NCBI GenBank assembly: GCA_951813255.1
Contig: OX638353.1
Span: 682,001-746,000 of the forward strand
DNA: 64,000 bases
DNA from: an uncultured Dehalococcoidia bacterium
GTDB lineage: Bacteria; Chloroflexota; Dehalococcoidia; Lucifugimonadales; JAAXIE01
Reading direction: 5' to 3'
Positions 16,839-25,421 of this stretch are shown here, piece by piece. The position numbers were made by a program, and so were the translations under genes. The notes beneath the pieces were generated by a model, which saw only the letters and a list, made by a program, of their open reading frames with translations, did not search any database and was not told where the DNA came from. Positions within the stretch are counted from its first letter, which is position 1. Each line of letters starts with the position of its first letter.

Positions 16839-17648
16839 ATGGCAAGAACACAGCAGGCATCAACAACCACCTCCGACACAGGCGCACGTCTATTACGCGC
16901 ATTCGTCATCTCCCTAGCCGTAACAGCCGGCTTCGTCCTACTCTTTGGCGTCATAGGCGTCGCCATCACCGCCGGTGCCCAACTGGCAGGTGGCGCCATC
17001 GCTTGGATAGGCTTGGTCATAGGCGTCTTCCTGACCTTTTTGGGCATCTGGCTCCTCCTTGGCAGGAGCAAGCTCTACGTTGGCGTGGCCCAGCGAATGT
17101 CCGCCCGCATCAGCCTGTCGGGCAAGAACAAGATCGTCTCCTTCTTCCTTTTTGGCATCGCCTACGCCTTGGTGTCCCTCAGTTGCACCTTCCCCATCTT
17201 CTCCCTAGCCGTGGGACTGAGCCTCACGTCCGGTGACTACCTGGACGGGCTGGCCCAATTCCTCGCCTACTCCTTGGGCATGGGACTGGTCCTCACCGCC
17301 CTGACCTTGGCCATGGCAGTGTTCAAAGGGACGGTGGTTCGCAAAGTCCGGGCCGTGATGCCCATCGTCGAGCGCGTCAGCCCAGTGTTGGTAACGCTCG
17401 CAGGGCTCTTCATCGTCTACTACTGGATCAGCATCGGGGGCTTGGGACCTGAGTGGCTGCACGTAGGGTGGCTTAACAACATCGTCGAAGGCAGCTTGGG
17501 AAGCGCCACCAACGAGGCCACCAGCGCCGCCACCACCATTCCCCTCTACTCCCTGGCGGCCGGCATGCTGGCCACCATCAACCCCTGCGGCTTTGCCCTG
17601 CTGCCCGCCTACCTGTCCCTCTACCTCTCAGGCGAAGACGCTCCGTAG
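16839..17648 (+). CDS. CcdA-like thiol-disulfide membrane protein, circularly permuted
   Basis: CcdA proteins carry reducing equivalents across the membrane for cytochrome c maturation. In the usual order the first helix holds NPCGFALLPAYLSLYL and is followed by the LLRA...AVTAGFVLLFG helix, then a second Cys helix (SLSCTFPIF). Here the protein (269 residues) begins directly with LLRAFVISLAVTAGFVLLFG, continues through GIWLLLGR, ALVSLSCTFPIF and LAYSLGMGLVLTALTLA, then after a 40-residue linker ends with MLATINPCGFALLPAYLSLYL, the segment normally at the N-terminus. All six helices and both redox Cys are present in permuted order. The leaderless promoter 6 nt before the ATG excludes a missed N-terminal helix. 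The gene is complete (TAG stop) and converges on ispH. Confidence 0.82.
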   Translation: MARTQQASTTTSDTGARLLRAFVISLAVTAGFVLLFGVIGVAITAGAQLAGGAIAWIGLVIGVFLTFLGIWLLLGRSKLYVGVAQRMSARISLSGKNKIVSFFLFGIAYALVSLSCTFPIFSLAVGLSLTSGDYLDGLAQFLAYSLGMGLVLTALTLAMAVFKGTVVRKVRAVMPIVERVSPVLVTLAGLFIVYYWISIGGLGPEWLHVGWLNNIVEGSLGSATNEATSAATTIPLYSLAAGMLATINPCGFALLPAYLSLYLSGEDAP

Positions 17649-17658
17649 TCGCCGGTCT

Positions 17659-18558
17659 CTACCGAAGCTCCTTCGGCAGCACGAAGGTCACGTTCTCGTC
17701 GATCTCCGACATGCTGCTCACGTCCTCGGGGGCCAGCTTCTCGATCACGGCGTTGACCAGCACCTCCGGGGTGGACGCCCCGGACGTTATCCCCACGCGT
17801 GAGAACTGCCTCACTTCCTCTAGGTCCAGTTCCTCCGGACCATTGATGAGGTAGGCAGGTACTCCCTGCGCAGCGGCCACTTCCCGCAGACGGTTGCAGT
17901 TCGAGCTGTTCTCCGCCCCGATCACCAGCACCACATCCACCTTCTCGGCCAGTGCCTTCACCGCCACCTGACGGTTGGTGGTCGCGTAACAGATGTCGTT
18001 GCGGATGAGCACGTTGGTGAACCTGCGCTGGATGTCAGCCACTGCTTCACCCGTGTCGTCCACCGAGAGGGTGGTCTGCGTGAGCACTGCCACCGGAGTC
18101 TCGGGGTCCCAGTCAGGCAACTCCGTCTCATCCCGGTTGTCGACGAGCGCCATCCTGGCCTGACCCATCGTGCCCCGCACCTCTTGATGCCCGCGGTGCC
18201 CCACCAGGAGTATCCGTCGGCCCTCCCGGTCATACTTGCCAGCCTCGTTGTGCACCCTGGTCACCAGCGGGCAGGTGGCGTCAATGACTGTAAGGCCTCG
18301 CTCCTCGGCCTGCTGGAAGTCCTCCGGCGGTGAGCCGTGGGCTGAAAACACCACCACCGAACCCTCCGGAATCTCCTCCACTTCCTCTACTGTGACCGCG
18401 CCCTTGTTTTCCAGCGACGCGACCACGTAGGGGTTATGCACAATCTGGTGCTTCACATATACCGGGGCGCCAAACTTCTTCAGGCACAGGTCCACCACCT
18501 CGACGGCCCGCACCACCCCGGCACAGAACCCTCGGGGTGAACTGAGTATTACCTCCAT
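17659..18558 (-). CDS. ispH: 4-hydroxy-3-methylbut-2-enyl diphosphate reductase
   Basis: Last enzyme of the MEP isoprenoid pathway, a 4Fe-4S protein that reduces HMBPP to IPP and DMAPP. 299 residues. The three cluster cysteines are visible in SPRGFCAGVVRAV (near residue 12), VIDATCPLVTRVH and SSNCNRLREVA. Also present are VFSAHGSPPE, NDICYATTNRQ and the substrate-binding GITSGASTPE. It ends 11 nt from the convergent CcdA gene. Confidence 0.97.
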   Translation of the reverse strand: MEVILSSPRGFCAGVVRAVEVVDLCLKKFGAPVYVKHQIVHNPYVVASLENKGAVTVEEVEEIPEGSVVVFSAHGSPPEDFQQAEERGLTVIDATCPLVTRVHNEAGKYDREGRRILLVGHRGHQEVRGTMGQARMALVDNRDETELPDWDPETPVAVLTQTTLSVDDTGEAVADIQRRFTNVLIRNDICYATTNRQVAVKALAEKVDVVLVIGAENSSNCNRLREVAAAQGVPAYLINGPEELDLEEVRQFSRVGITSGASTPEVLVNAVIEKLAPEDVSSMSEIDENVTFVLPKELR

Positions 18559-18649
18559 CCGACGCCTCCTCGCTCCAGCAGCAACCGAACTCTCGCACGA
18601 TTATAACAAAGGGTCTCTCAAGGCTCCCTCGCCACGAGGGCAACCTTGC

Positions 18650-18678
18650 TTGTTACCCCGGCCCGCTTCCCGTATCAT
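18650..18678 (+). promoter_or_regulatory. Promoter of the aminotransferase-queF-queC run
   Basis: TTGTTA (18650-18655), 17-bp spacer, TATCAT (18673-18678). The ribosome-binding site GGAAAGGAAGAGG follows before the ATG at 18719. Confidence 0.75.
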
Positions 18679-18718
18679 TGCACCTTGACGGGACGCATTA
18701 GCCGGAAAGGAAGAGGCC

Positions 18719-20050
18719 ATGACCATCCTGCAGGACTATATGGACAAGCACCAAGGCTCAGCCCAGAAGTACCAGGAGGCACTGGGCCAGTTCCCCTCAG
18801 GAGTGACCCATGACAACCGCTACGCCTCTCCCTTCCCCCTGTACGTGACCCACGGCGAGGGTGCCCTCAAGTGGGATGTCGACGGCAACGAGTACGTCGA
18901 CTACGTCATGGGACACGGTGCGCTCCTTCTAGGCCACTCTCACCCTGACGTCGTAAAGGCCGTCGCCGAGCAGATGGCCAGGGGCACCCATCTCGGTGCC
19001 AACACCGAGCAGGAGGTCCGCTGGGCCGACTCCATCAAGGCCCTGATGCCCTACGTGGAGAAGATGCGCTTCCACAGCTCTGGTACCGAGGCCACGCTCA
19101 TGGCCTTCCGGTTGGCCCGCGCCTTCACCGGCAAGACCAAAATCATCAAACTGCAGGACCACTTCCACGGCTGGCACGACTACGCCATGGCTGGCTCAGA
19201 CCGCGGTGCTCCCGGCATACCCGCTAGCGCATGGGAGTCAATGATCATACTCCCCGCTGGCGACTTGGGGGCTGTACAACGGGCCTTGGAATCCGACAAC
19301 GACATCGCCGCACTGGTGCTGGAACCCACTGGCGCTCACTTCGGCCAACTCCCCCTCGATCTGCCCGATTACCTGTTGGGCGTCCGCGAACTGACCGCCA
19401 AGCATGGCGTTCTGCTGATCATGGACGAAGTCGTCACTGGCTTCCGCATCCATCCGGGTGGAGTCCAGACCCTCTATGAGGTACAGCCTGACCTCACCAC
19501 CCTAGCCAAGGTGGCAGCCGGGGGTCTCCCCGGGGGGGCAGTGGCAGGCCGCGCCGAGATCGTCGATATGATGGCCTTTACCGGCGACGCCGCCCACGAC
19601 AGCGTCAACCGCGTCTACCACCCCGGCACTTTCAACGCCAATCCCCTGTCTGCCGCCGCAGGCTACACCGCGTTGGAGTTGGTGGCCCAAGGCAACATCA
19701 ACGGCAACGCCAACGCCATGGCCGACCGCCTCAAGACCGGTATGAACTCCATCTTGTCCAAGAACGAAGTCGCAGGCCACGCCCACGGCATCGCCTCCAT
19801 CGTGCAACTTGTAATGGCCGACTGCGATTGCGACCGCGGCATCTGTACCATGCCACACTCCGAGATTAAGCAGGCCGTCGCCGCCCCTCGCGTGACAGCC
19901 CTCAAGCGGTCACTCCAGAACAACGGAGTTGACATAATGGGCCGCAGCGCCTTCCTAGTATCCGGCGTCCACACCGAAGCACAGATCGACCGCACCCTCG
20001 AGTCCTTCGAGCGTGCCCTCGGTGAAATGCGCGCCGAAGACGCCATCTAG
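18719..20050 (+). CDS. Class III aminotransferase, glutamate-1-semialdehyde aminomutase-like
   Basis: A PLP enzyme of 443 residues. It has the class III pattern: PSGVTHDNRYASPFPLYV, DVDGNEYVDYVMGHGALLLGH, FHSSGTEATLMAFRLARAFTG (PLP phosphate), HFHGWHDYA, the Asp site MDEVVTGFR and the Schiff-base Lys in LAKVAAGGLPGGA. Overall it resembles HemL, but the Cys-rich CDCDRGICTM insertion near residue 365 and the divergent C-terminus make true haem synthesis uncertain; many such homologues act on other amino acids. queF follows after 12 nt, so it shares the transcript. Confidence 0.88.
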   Translation: MTILQDYMDKHQGSAQKYQEALGQFPSGVTHDNRYASPFPLYVTHGEGALKWDVDGNEYVDYVMGHGALLLGHSHPDVVKAVAEQMARGTHLGANTEQEVRWADSIKALMPYVEKMRFHSSGTEATLMAFRLARAFTGKTKIIKLQDHFHGWHDYAMAGSDRGAPGIPASAWESMIILPAGDLGAVQRALESDNDIAALVLEPTGAHFGQLPLDLPDYLLGVRELTAKHGVLLIMDEVVTGFRIHPGGVQTLYEVQPDLTTLAKVAAGGLPGGAVAGRAEIVDMMAFTGDAAHDSVNRVYHPGTFNANPLSAAAGYTALELVAQGNINGNANAMADRLKTGMNSILSKNEVAGHAHGIASIVQLVMADCDCDRGICTMPHSEIKQAVAAPRVTALKRSLQNNGVDIMGRSAFLVSGVHTEAQIDRTLESFERALGEMRAEDAI

Positions 20051-20062
20051 GGTATTCAGGGA

Positions 20063-20491
20063 ATGGCAACCATCGACGAACTGCAGCAGGCGTACGTCAG
20101 CCTGGACCACCGCCTCGAGACTCGCGACGAGTCCCAGATCGACGCGGCCTGCCTGCTCTCCTTCAACTACGACTACCCCGATCAGCCCGTCCAAGTCTCC
20201 ATCGACACCGAGGAGTTCACCGCCGTCTGTCCTTGGACCGGCTTGCCCGACTACGGCACTCTTACCGTCACCTACACGCCCCACGTCAGGTGCATCGAAC
20301 TCAAGTCTCTCAAGTACTACCTGCTCTCCTACCGTGACGTGGGCATCGTGCAGGAACACGCCGCCAACCGCATCCTCAACGACCTGATCGACGCCTGTCA
20401 GCCCCGCTCGATGAAAGTGGAGTTGGACTACAAGACCCGGGGCGGTATCCACACTTCTGTCAGCGTCGAATACCCCTCACAAGTGGCCTGA
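20063..20491 (+). CDS. queF: NADPH-dependent 7-cyano-7-deazaguanine reductase
   Basis: Reduces preQ0 to preQ1 in queuosine synthesis. 142 residues, the short unimodular QueF form. The catalytic Cys lies in EEFTAVCPWTGLPDYGTL, and the QueF signature CIELKSLKYYLLSYRD is present, followed by NRILNDLIDACQPR. It sits between the aminotransferase (12 nt upstream) and queC. Confidence 0.95.
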   Translation: MATIDELQQAYVSLDHRLETRDESQIDAACLLSFNYDYPDQPVQVSIDTEEFTAVCPWTGLPDYGTLTVTYTPHVRCIELKSLKYYLLSYRDVGIVQEHAANRILNDLIDACQPRSMKVELDYKTRGGIHTSVSVEYPSQVA

Positions 20492-20502
20492 CTCAGGAAT
20501 CC

Positions 20503-20655
20503 ATGCCCAGCTACGGCGTAACCCGGCCCACCCCTTCATCCCCGCGCAGGCGGGGATATAACTCCACCATGCCCAGCTACGGCGTAACCCGACCCACCCC
20601 CGTCATCCCCGCGCAGGCGGGGACCTGACTCCACCATGCCCAGCTACGGCGTAAC
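20503..20655 (+). repeat. Triplicated queC start region with palindromic repeats
   Basis: The 20 bases covering codons 1-7 of queC (ATGCCCAGCTACGGCGTAAC) occur three times, starting at 20503, 20569 and 20636, spaced 66 and 67 bp. Each upstream copy is followed by a palindrome of the CCCGCGCAGGCGGGG type also dispersed elsewhere in the window. The first two ATGs are in frame with each other but not with queC, making a short decoy frame that ends at a TGA just before the real start. Confidence 0.85.
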
Positions 20656-21391
20656 TCTCTTGTCCGGCGGCCTCGACTCCACCACCGTCAGTGCCTACGC
20701 CCGCCAGCACGTCGACCGCCTCACAGCCCTCACATTCCTCTACGGCCAGACCCACAGCAAAGAGACCCGCTGTGCCACCGATGTGGCCACCAACCTGCGA
20801 CTCAACCAGGTCCTCGTCGATATCTCGTTCCTGCGTGATGTTGCATGGTACTCTGCCCTCACCAACCCCGAAATGTTCCCCACACCAATGGACCGCTCCA
20901 CCCGGGAGATGGGCGCGTCCATCCCCATCACTTACGTCCCCCTCCGCAATACGCTGTTCCTCACCCTAGCAGGAGCTTACGTGGAGAGCGAAGCCCTGAA
21001 AGCCATAGAAATGGAAGATCGCGATCCCGCCGACGTCGAAGCCCACATCTACATTGCCCCCAACGCCATCGACTACTCCGGCTACCCCGACTGCCGCCCC
21101 CAGTTCTACGCAGAGGCCCAACGCACCCTTCTCGAAGGCAGCAAGCTCTGGAACCAGTACGGCGTCGTCATGGAAGTCCATACACCCATCATCCACATGT
21201 CCAAGAAAGACATCATCCAGTGGGCGATGGAGTTGAGCGCACCTTTGCACCTCACTTGGAGCTGCTACGAAGGCGGTGACTCTCCATGTGGCCGCTGCGA
21301 CAGTTGCCAGCTAAGAGCCAAGGGGTTCGAGGACGCAGGCATCGCAGACCCCCTGCTGAAGCACACACAAGGTAGTGACATCAGCCCATAG
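20636..21391 (+). CDS. queC: 7-cyano-7-deazaguanine synthase
   Basis: ATP-dependent enzyme converting CDG to preQ0. 251 residues. Features: the PP-loop LLSGGLDSTT near the N-terminus, LTFLYGQTHSKE, the middle VPLRNTLFLTLAGAYVE and a C-terminal zinc site built from CYEGGDSPCGRCDSCQLR (four Cys). The start is the third of three repeated MPSYGVT starts; only this one is in frame. With queF it gives the late preQ0/preQ1 steps; queD and queE are not in the window. Confidence 0.96.
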   Translation: MPSYGVTLLSGGLDSTTVSAYARQHVDRLTALTFLYGQTHSKETRCATDVATNLRLNQVLVDISFLRDVAWYSALTNPEMFPTPMDRSTREMGASIPITYVPLRNTLFLTLAGAYVESEALKAIEMEDRDPADVEAHIYIAPNAIDYSGYPDCRPQFYAEAQRTLLEGSKLWNQYGVVMEVHTPIIHMSKKDIIQWAMELSAPLHLTWSCYEGGDSPCGRCDSCQLRAKGFEDAGIADPLLKHTQGSDISP

Positions 21392-21427
21392 ACGGCAAGC
21401 TTTCCCAGTGCTAGCATCGGAAGCGTG

Positions 21428-21703
21428 ATGACGAATGATCGCGAACAGGCTTCTCAAGGCGACTTGAACGCCCTCTGGGCAGCCATAGCCGAGTTGCACG
21501 GCACTGTCGGACGTATCGAGGGTGCTGTCGGCCGACTCGAAGGAGCTGTCAACGGGTTGGTTGAGGGCCAGCGCCAACTATTCGAAGGCCAGCGACAAAT
21601 CAACCAGCGGATTGACCGCTTGATAGTCGTCAGCATCACCGCCGGTTCAACCCTCACCGCCGCCATGATCGGTGGCCTTGTAGCCGTAGCTATTCTCGGC
21701 TGA
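21428..21703 (+). CDS. Small coiled-coil protein with C-terminal membrane anchor
   Basis: A 91-residue protein, not assigned to a family. Residues 12-60 form heptads (GTVGRIEGAVGRLEGAVNGLVEGQRQ) with repeats of a GRxEGAV unit, followed by a hydrophobic segment near 68-90 (ITAGSTLTAAMIGGLVAVAIL). This suggests a tail-anchored oligomer. A GTG at 21425 directly precedes the ATG. Function unknown. Confidence 0.65.
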   Translation: MTNDREQASQGDLNALWAAIAELHGTVGRIEGAVGRLEGAVNGLVEGQRQLFEGQRQINQRIDRLIVVSITAGSTLTAAMIGGLVAVAILG

Positions 21704-21736
21704 AGGGCGTCTCCCGCCCTGCAAACAGGACCGCCC

Positions 21737-22051
21737 TTAAGCAGGCCCTACCAGCACGTCATCACCCTCTATCCGCACCGGATAAACAGGCACGTTCTCG
21801 TTGGCCGGAGGGTTCTGGCACTCCCCCGTTGTCACGTTGAAGGCCGAGCCGTGCAGAGGGCACTCCACCTCTTCACCGCTGAAGTCGCCCTCGGACAGGG
21901 CGGCATAGGCGTGGCTACAGATGTCGCTGATGGCGTGGATGGTGCCGTTGACGTTGGAAAGCAGTATCTCCTCGTTCCCAACCCGCACGGGTTTGCACTT
22001 CCCCACTGCGATGTCACTCACCTGTGCCACCTTGACGAAATCCTCCGGCAT
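21737..22051 (-). CDS. Rieske-type [2Fe-2S] ferredoxin
   Basis: A 104-residue soluble electron carrier. The cluster ligands are visible as C-x-H (CSHAY) and, 16 residues on, C-x2-H (CPLHG). The start ATG at 22051 is preceded by GGAGG; the longer open frame upstream contains a repetitive AALGLRAALGLRAL stretch and is not coding in my view. Such proteins feed ring-hydroxylating oxygenases or other redox enzymes; no partner is adjacent. Confidence 0.9.
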   Translation of the reverse strand: MPEDFVKVAQVSDIAVGKCKPVRVGNEEILLSNVNGTIHAISDICSHAYAALSEGDFSGEEVECPLHGSAFNVTTGECQNPPANENVPVYPVRIEGDDVLVGPA

Positions 22052-22264
22052 TGCCTTTCCTCCAATTGCGATATTAGAAGGGCTGTGGCAGGGCCTTACA
22101 TCCACTGGCGACAGCCCATATAAAGCCCGTAACCCCAAAGCTGCCCGTAGCCCTAAAGCTGCTAGATTATAAGACACAACCCCTTCCGTTAGAAGAGTCC
22201 GAAGCCAGTGACCATGTGGTGATGCCGTACAGGAAAGTGATATAGGAACCAGACTGGGAAGACG

Positions 22265-22750
22265 ATGTGTAGAAACACTCGCGGAGAGATGGCACCCAAA
22301 GGTAGGATTTCATTCAGGGCCATTCCGATGTCGATGCAAATGTTTATCTTCTTGCTCGTCGTTGCTGTTGCACTCACCGCGTGCGATACCCACACCGCCT
22401 CCGACACCCCTACCGCCACCGCCACCCCCACAGGCCCATCCATCTGGTACCGGAACCCGTCTCCACTGCTGACCCAGGAAGAATCCTTACAGGATGAAGT
22501 CCTGGAATCATATTCCTTACCCGTAAGGAGTGAATTAGGTAAGCTGCTCGATGCATACGACCGTTGCCCTGACAGTGGGCCTGCATCGGAAGAGGCAGAT
22601 ATTTATATGCGGGGCATGCTTGACGCCACGGCGGATGGGCTGCCCGAAGGCGTCCCCTCGATGGCTCGTGAGGAATGGGCAGAGGTTTATGAGGAGATGT
22701 TGAGCATGCTATCTGCTTATAGGATAGCGATGGAGGAGACCTGTCCCTAG
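22265..22750 (+). CDS. Putative lipoprotein, unknown function
   Basis: A 161-residue protein with a signal sequence (IFLLVVAVALTAC) ending in a lipobox Cys near residue 40, followed by a Thr/Pro-rich linker. The mature part has helical segments and two Cys (CPDSG and the C-terminal ETCP). No family recognised. Several ATGs could be the start; the first two keep a positively charged n-region. Confidence 0.6.
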   Translation: MCRNTRGEMAPKGRISFRAIPMSMQMFIFLLVVAVALTACDTHTASDTPTATATPTGPSIWYRNPSPLLTQEESLQDEVLESYSLPVRSELGKLLDAYDRCPDSGPASEEADIYMRGMLDATADGLPEGVPSMAREEWAEVYEEMLSMLSAYRIAMEETCP

Positions 22751-22885
22751 AATCCAGACTTACTTGGACAGGTACATCCTGTAACGCTAGATGGACACCG
22801 CGGGGCTCTCCTGAGACTTCCTCGAATCAAAGGCTGCCAGTACCGAAGAGCTTGCCCTCACCAAGCTCGATGAGTCACGGCCCGG

Positions 22886-22914
22886 TTGGCGAATTTAAAC
22901 TTATTGGGTATACT
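22886..22914 (+). promoter_or_regulatory. Promoter of the TusA-DsrE-TusA/MetE operon
   Basis: TTGGCG (22886-22891), 17-bp spacer, TATACT (22909-22914). The leader to the ATG at 23021 is about 100 nt. Confidence 0.65.
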
Positions 22915-23020
22915 TTAGCAGTTCCCCCTATCCCCTCCAGAATATCGCCTTGCCGTGCGTCCGGCACCCACGGCAGCCTGGCACGAGGAGGGGCACGAGA
23001 GGGCCCACGGAGCATTGTCC

Positions 23021-23287
23021 ATGCCAGAAAATGAACCCGGCAACTCAACAGGCGACACCGAAGTGCTGCCTGTTGCTGCCGAATGGAATGCCGGCCACAT
23101 GGGCTGCGGCGAAGTGATCATCCTCTTGCGCAACAAGTTCCAGCCCCTGCAGCCCGGCGAGGTTTTCAAGCTGACGACTTACGACCTGGGCGCCCACGAG
23201 GATCTCCCCGCCTGGTGCCGGCTGACCCGCCGTCGCCTGCTCCGGGCCGACCACCCCGACTACTGGATAGAACAGAAGGGCGGCTGA
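23021..23287 (+). CDS. TusA-like sulfurtransferase domain protein
   Basis: An 88-residue protein with a TusA-like fold: a Cys at the start of the first helix (NAGHMGCGEVIILLRNKFQPL) and a second conserved region ending PAWCRLTRRRLL. TusA proteins relay persulfide sulfur. The same two segments occur in the N-terminal domain of the MetE fusion two genes downstream, so the two are paralogous. A GTG at 22955 would add 22 residues. First gene of a three-gene run with dsrE-like and tusA-metE. Confidence 0.75.
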   Translation: MPENEPGNSTGDTEVLPVAAEWNAGHMGCGEVIILLRNKFQPLQPGEVFKLTTYDLGAHEDLPAWCRLTRRRLLRADHPDYWIEQKGG

Positions 23288-23332
23288 CAAGACTCGCGCC
23301 GCCACAACATACTACGGAGGCAAACAGATCCA

Positions 23333-23695
23333 ATGTCCGACAAGTTCTGCGTAATGCTCACCCATGCCAAGGACGACACCGATAAGTCTACCGTGGCCTT
23401 CGTCATCGCCAACGCCGCCCTCGGCTCCGAAAAGGACACCACCGTGTTCCTCACCACCGAGGGCGTCCAATGGTCCCAGAACGGTTTCGCCGAAGACGTT
23501 CACGAGGACGGCTTCCTTCCCCTCAAGGAACTTATGGACAACTTTGCCGAGGCCGGTGGCCATATCCTCGTGTGCGCCCCCTGCTTCCGCAAGCGCGGTC
23601 TCGACGAGGACAACCTCGTGGCTAACGCTCGTATCGTTGGCGGAGCTGTCCTCGTCGAACTGCTCTCTGACGGCACCCCCTGCATCTCTTATTGA
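23333..23695 (+). CDS. DsrE-family protein
   Basis: A 120-residue protein of the DsrE/DsrF-like fold that binds or passes persulfide sulfur. Seen: KFCVMLTHAKDDTDKSTVAFVIANAAL, VFLTTEGVQW, and the Cys-containing loop GGHILVCAPCFRKRGL. The two cysteines of VCAPC are good candidates for sulfur relay. GGAGG lies upstream of the ATG. It sits between two TusA-domain genes, which supports a sulfur-relay role (inference). Confidence 0.85.
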   Translation: MSDKFCVMLTHAKDDTDKSTVAFVIANAALGSEKDTTVFLTTEGVQWSQNGFAEDVHEDGFLPLKELMDNFAEAGGHILVCAPCFRKRGLDEDNLVANARIVGGAVLVELLSDGTPCISY

Positions 23696-23729
23696 TTCGA
23701 TAACCCTGTTGCACCCGTGAGGGCAGCCT

Positions 23730-25265
23730 ATGGATCCCGTCGAAAATCACCAGTACGAACCCCACGTCAGCTTCGATGGCGGCGACTTGGACTGCGGAGG
23801 TGGGCTCTTGCTCCTCATCCGCAGGCACATCGACCCGCTGGAACCAGGCGGGCTTCTGGAGATCCTGTCCACCGATTCCACCGTCGAGGTCGAACTCCCC
23901 GCATGGTGTCGCCTGACGAAGAACGAGATGCTCTCCTGGACCAAGTCCGGACGCCAGCGAAGCTACCTCGTTAGCAAGGGCCCCTTCACTCGCCCTGCTC
24001 CAGCCCCAGCCCCAGCAGTACCAGTCACCGCCACCATCGGCCCTCACCTTCGAGTCCCAGTGACCATCCCCGAATCCCTTCCCTCGCCTTCACCTTCACC
24101 CGCCATCGCCCCCCCCTCCGTTATGGGCATCGGCAGTTGGCCTCGCCCTCGTTGGATGCTCCAAGCCGTCCACGACCACCTCGAAGGCAGGCTGAGCGAC
24201 TCTGACTTCCAGACCACTGCCGATGACGCCGTTCGACTGAGCCTCGACGCCCAGGCTAGGGTCGGCGCCGATGTCCTCACCGACGGTGAACAGCGCCGCG
24301 ACAGCTACGCCAGCTTCGTCGGAGGCCTGCTCGATAACTGCCAGCTTATCCCTCTCAGCGACCTTACCGCGATGGTCGATGACCCGGAGGAATTCGAGCT
24401 CGAGCTACGTGCCCTCGACGTACCCGCAGCCGAGGTGCGCCATCCCGTCGTCTACGGCGACTTGGGCCGCAGCAACCCCCTCGCCCTGCACGAACTGCAC
24501 TTCGCTCGCTCCTGCACCCACCGCCCTGTCAAGGTCGCCCTGCCGGGTCCATACCTGCTGACACGCACCATGTGGCTCGACTGCCTCACCGACCGCCCCT
24601 ACGACACCCGCGAGGACCTCGCCAGCGACGTCGTACGCGTCCTGCGCGAGGAACTTCACTACCTGCTCTCCGCCGGTGCTCCGCTTGTGCAGTTCGACGA
24701 GCCGGTCCTGACCGAGGTCGTGTTTGGCTCACCCACCCAGAACCGTAGCTTTATGTGCGGTGCCCTAAGCGAAAAGCTGCAGCCGGAGTTGGAGCTCGAC
24801 TTCGCCCTCAATCTGCTCAACGACGTTGTACGCGGCCTGCCCGAAGATCGCCTCGGCCTCCACATCTGCCGAGGCAACTGGACCCGCGACGAGTCTGCCG
24901 CCCTCGCCGGCGATTACCGCCCCCTGCTCGGTATGCTGAAGCGCGCCCCCGTCGGCGCTCTCTTCCTCGAACTCTGCACCGAACGCGCCGGCGAGGCCGA
25001 AGTGCTGCGCGACATCCCCGATGACAAGCGCATCGGAGTCGGCGTCGTCAATCAGAAGCTGGACACCGTCGAGACCGTCGAGGAAATAGGCGCTAGGATC
25101 CGCCGCGCCACCGACCTCTTTGGCCACGACCGTATCCTGCTCACCCCCGACTGCGGCTTCGCCACCTTCGCCGACAACCCCGTCGCTTCCACCGCCGTCG
25201 CCGAGGCCAAGCTACGGGCGATCGTTCAGGCACGGGACATCTTCCTCACCGGCCGCAGGCCCTGA
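23730..25265 (+). CDS. Fusion of a TusA-like domain with a core MetE methionine synthase domain
   Basis: 511 residues in two parts. Residues 1-85 are TusA-like (DLDCGGGLLLLIRRHIDPL and PAWCRLTKNEML). After a Pro/Ala/Ser-rich linker (about 88-130), residues 130-511 match the C-terminal catalytic half of cobalamin-independent methionine synthase. The zinc ligands are all present: His and Cys in LGLHICRGNW, Glu in LFLELCTERAG and Cys in LLTPDCGFAT. It lacks the N-terminal MetE half, like the core MetE described from Dehalococcoides, which uses methylcobalamin. The attached sulfur carrier is unusual and suggests that sulfur is delivered to the active site or product. It is the third gene after tusA-like and dsrE. 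Confidence 0.87.
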   Translation: MDPVENHQYEPHVSFDGGDLDCGGGLLLLIRRHIDPLEPGGLLEILSTDSTVEVELPAWCRLTKNEMLSWTKSGRQRSYLVSKGPFTRPAPAPAPAVPVTATIGPHLRVPVTIPESLPSPSPSPAIAPPSVMGIGSWPRPRWMLQAVHDHLEGRLSDSDFQTTADDAVRLSLDAQARVGADVLTDGEQRRDSYASFVGGLLDNCQLIPLSDLTAMVDDPEEFELELRALDVPAAEVRHPVVYGDLGRSNPLALHELHFARSCTHRPVKVALPGPYLLTRTMWLDCLTDRPYDTREDLASDVVRVLREELHYLLSAGAPLVQFDEPVLTEVVFGSPTQNRSFMCGALSEKLQPELELDFALNLLNDVVRGLPEDRLGLHICRGNWTRDESAALAGDYRPLLGMLKRAPVGALFLELCTERAGEAEVLRDIPDDKRIGVGVVNQKLDTVETVEEIGARIRRATDLFGHDRILLTPDCGFATFADNPVASTAVAEAKLRAIVQARDIFLTGRRP

Positions 25266-25320
25266 TTATCAACTCGCGTCCGTCTGCTGGTGCCTTCCGA
25301 TCTACCCGCCTATCACATGA

Positions 25321-25367
25321 GCTTGTCGAAGGAAGGGCAATTAGAATCCGTTCATGGCTCGACAAGC
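25321..25367. repeat. REP-like inverted repeat
   Basis: GCTTGTCGA (25321-25329) and its exact complement TCGACAAGC (25359-25367), between the MetE fusion and the nitrile hydratase homologue. It may act as a terminator. Confidence 0.55.
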
Positions 25368-25421
25368 CCACCACCAAGTAATTCTCAGGGACTTTGTAAT
25401 CGTCCTGCTCGCTCGCCAACC

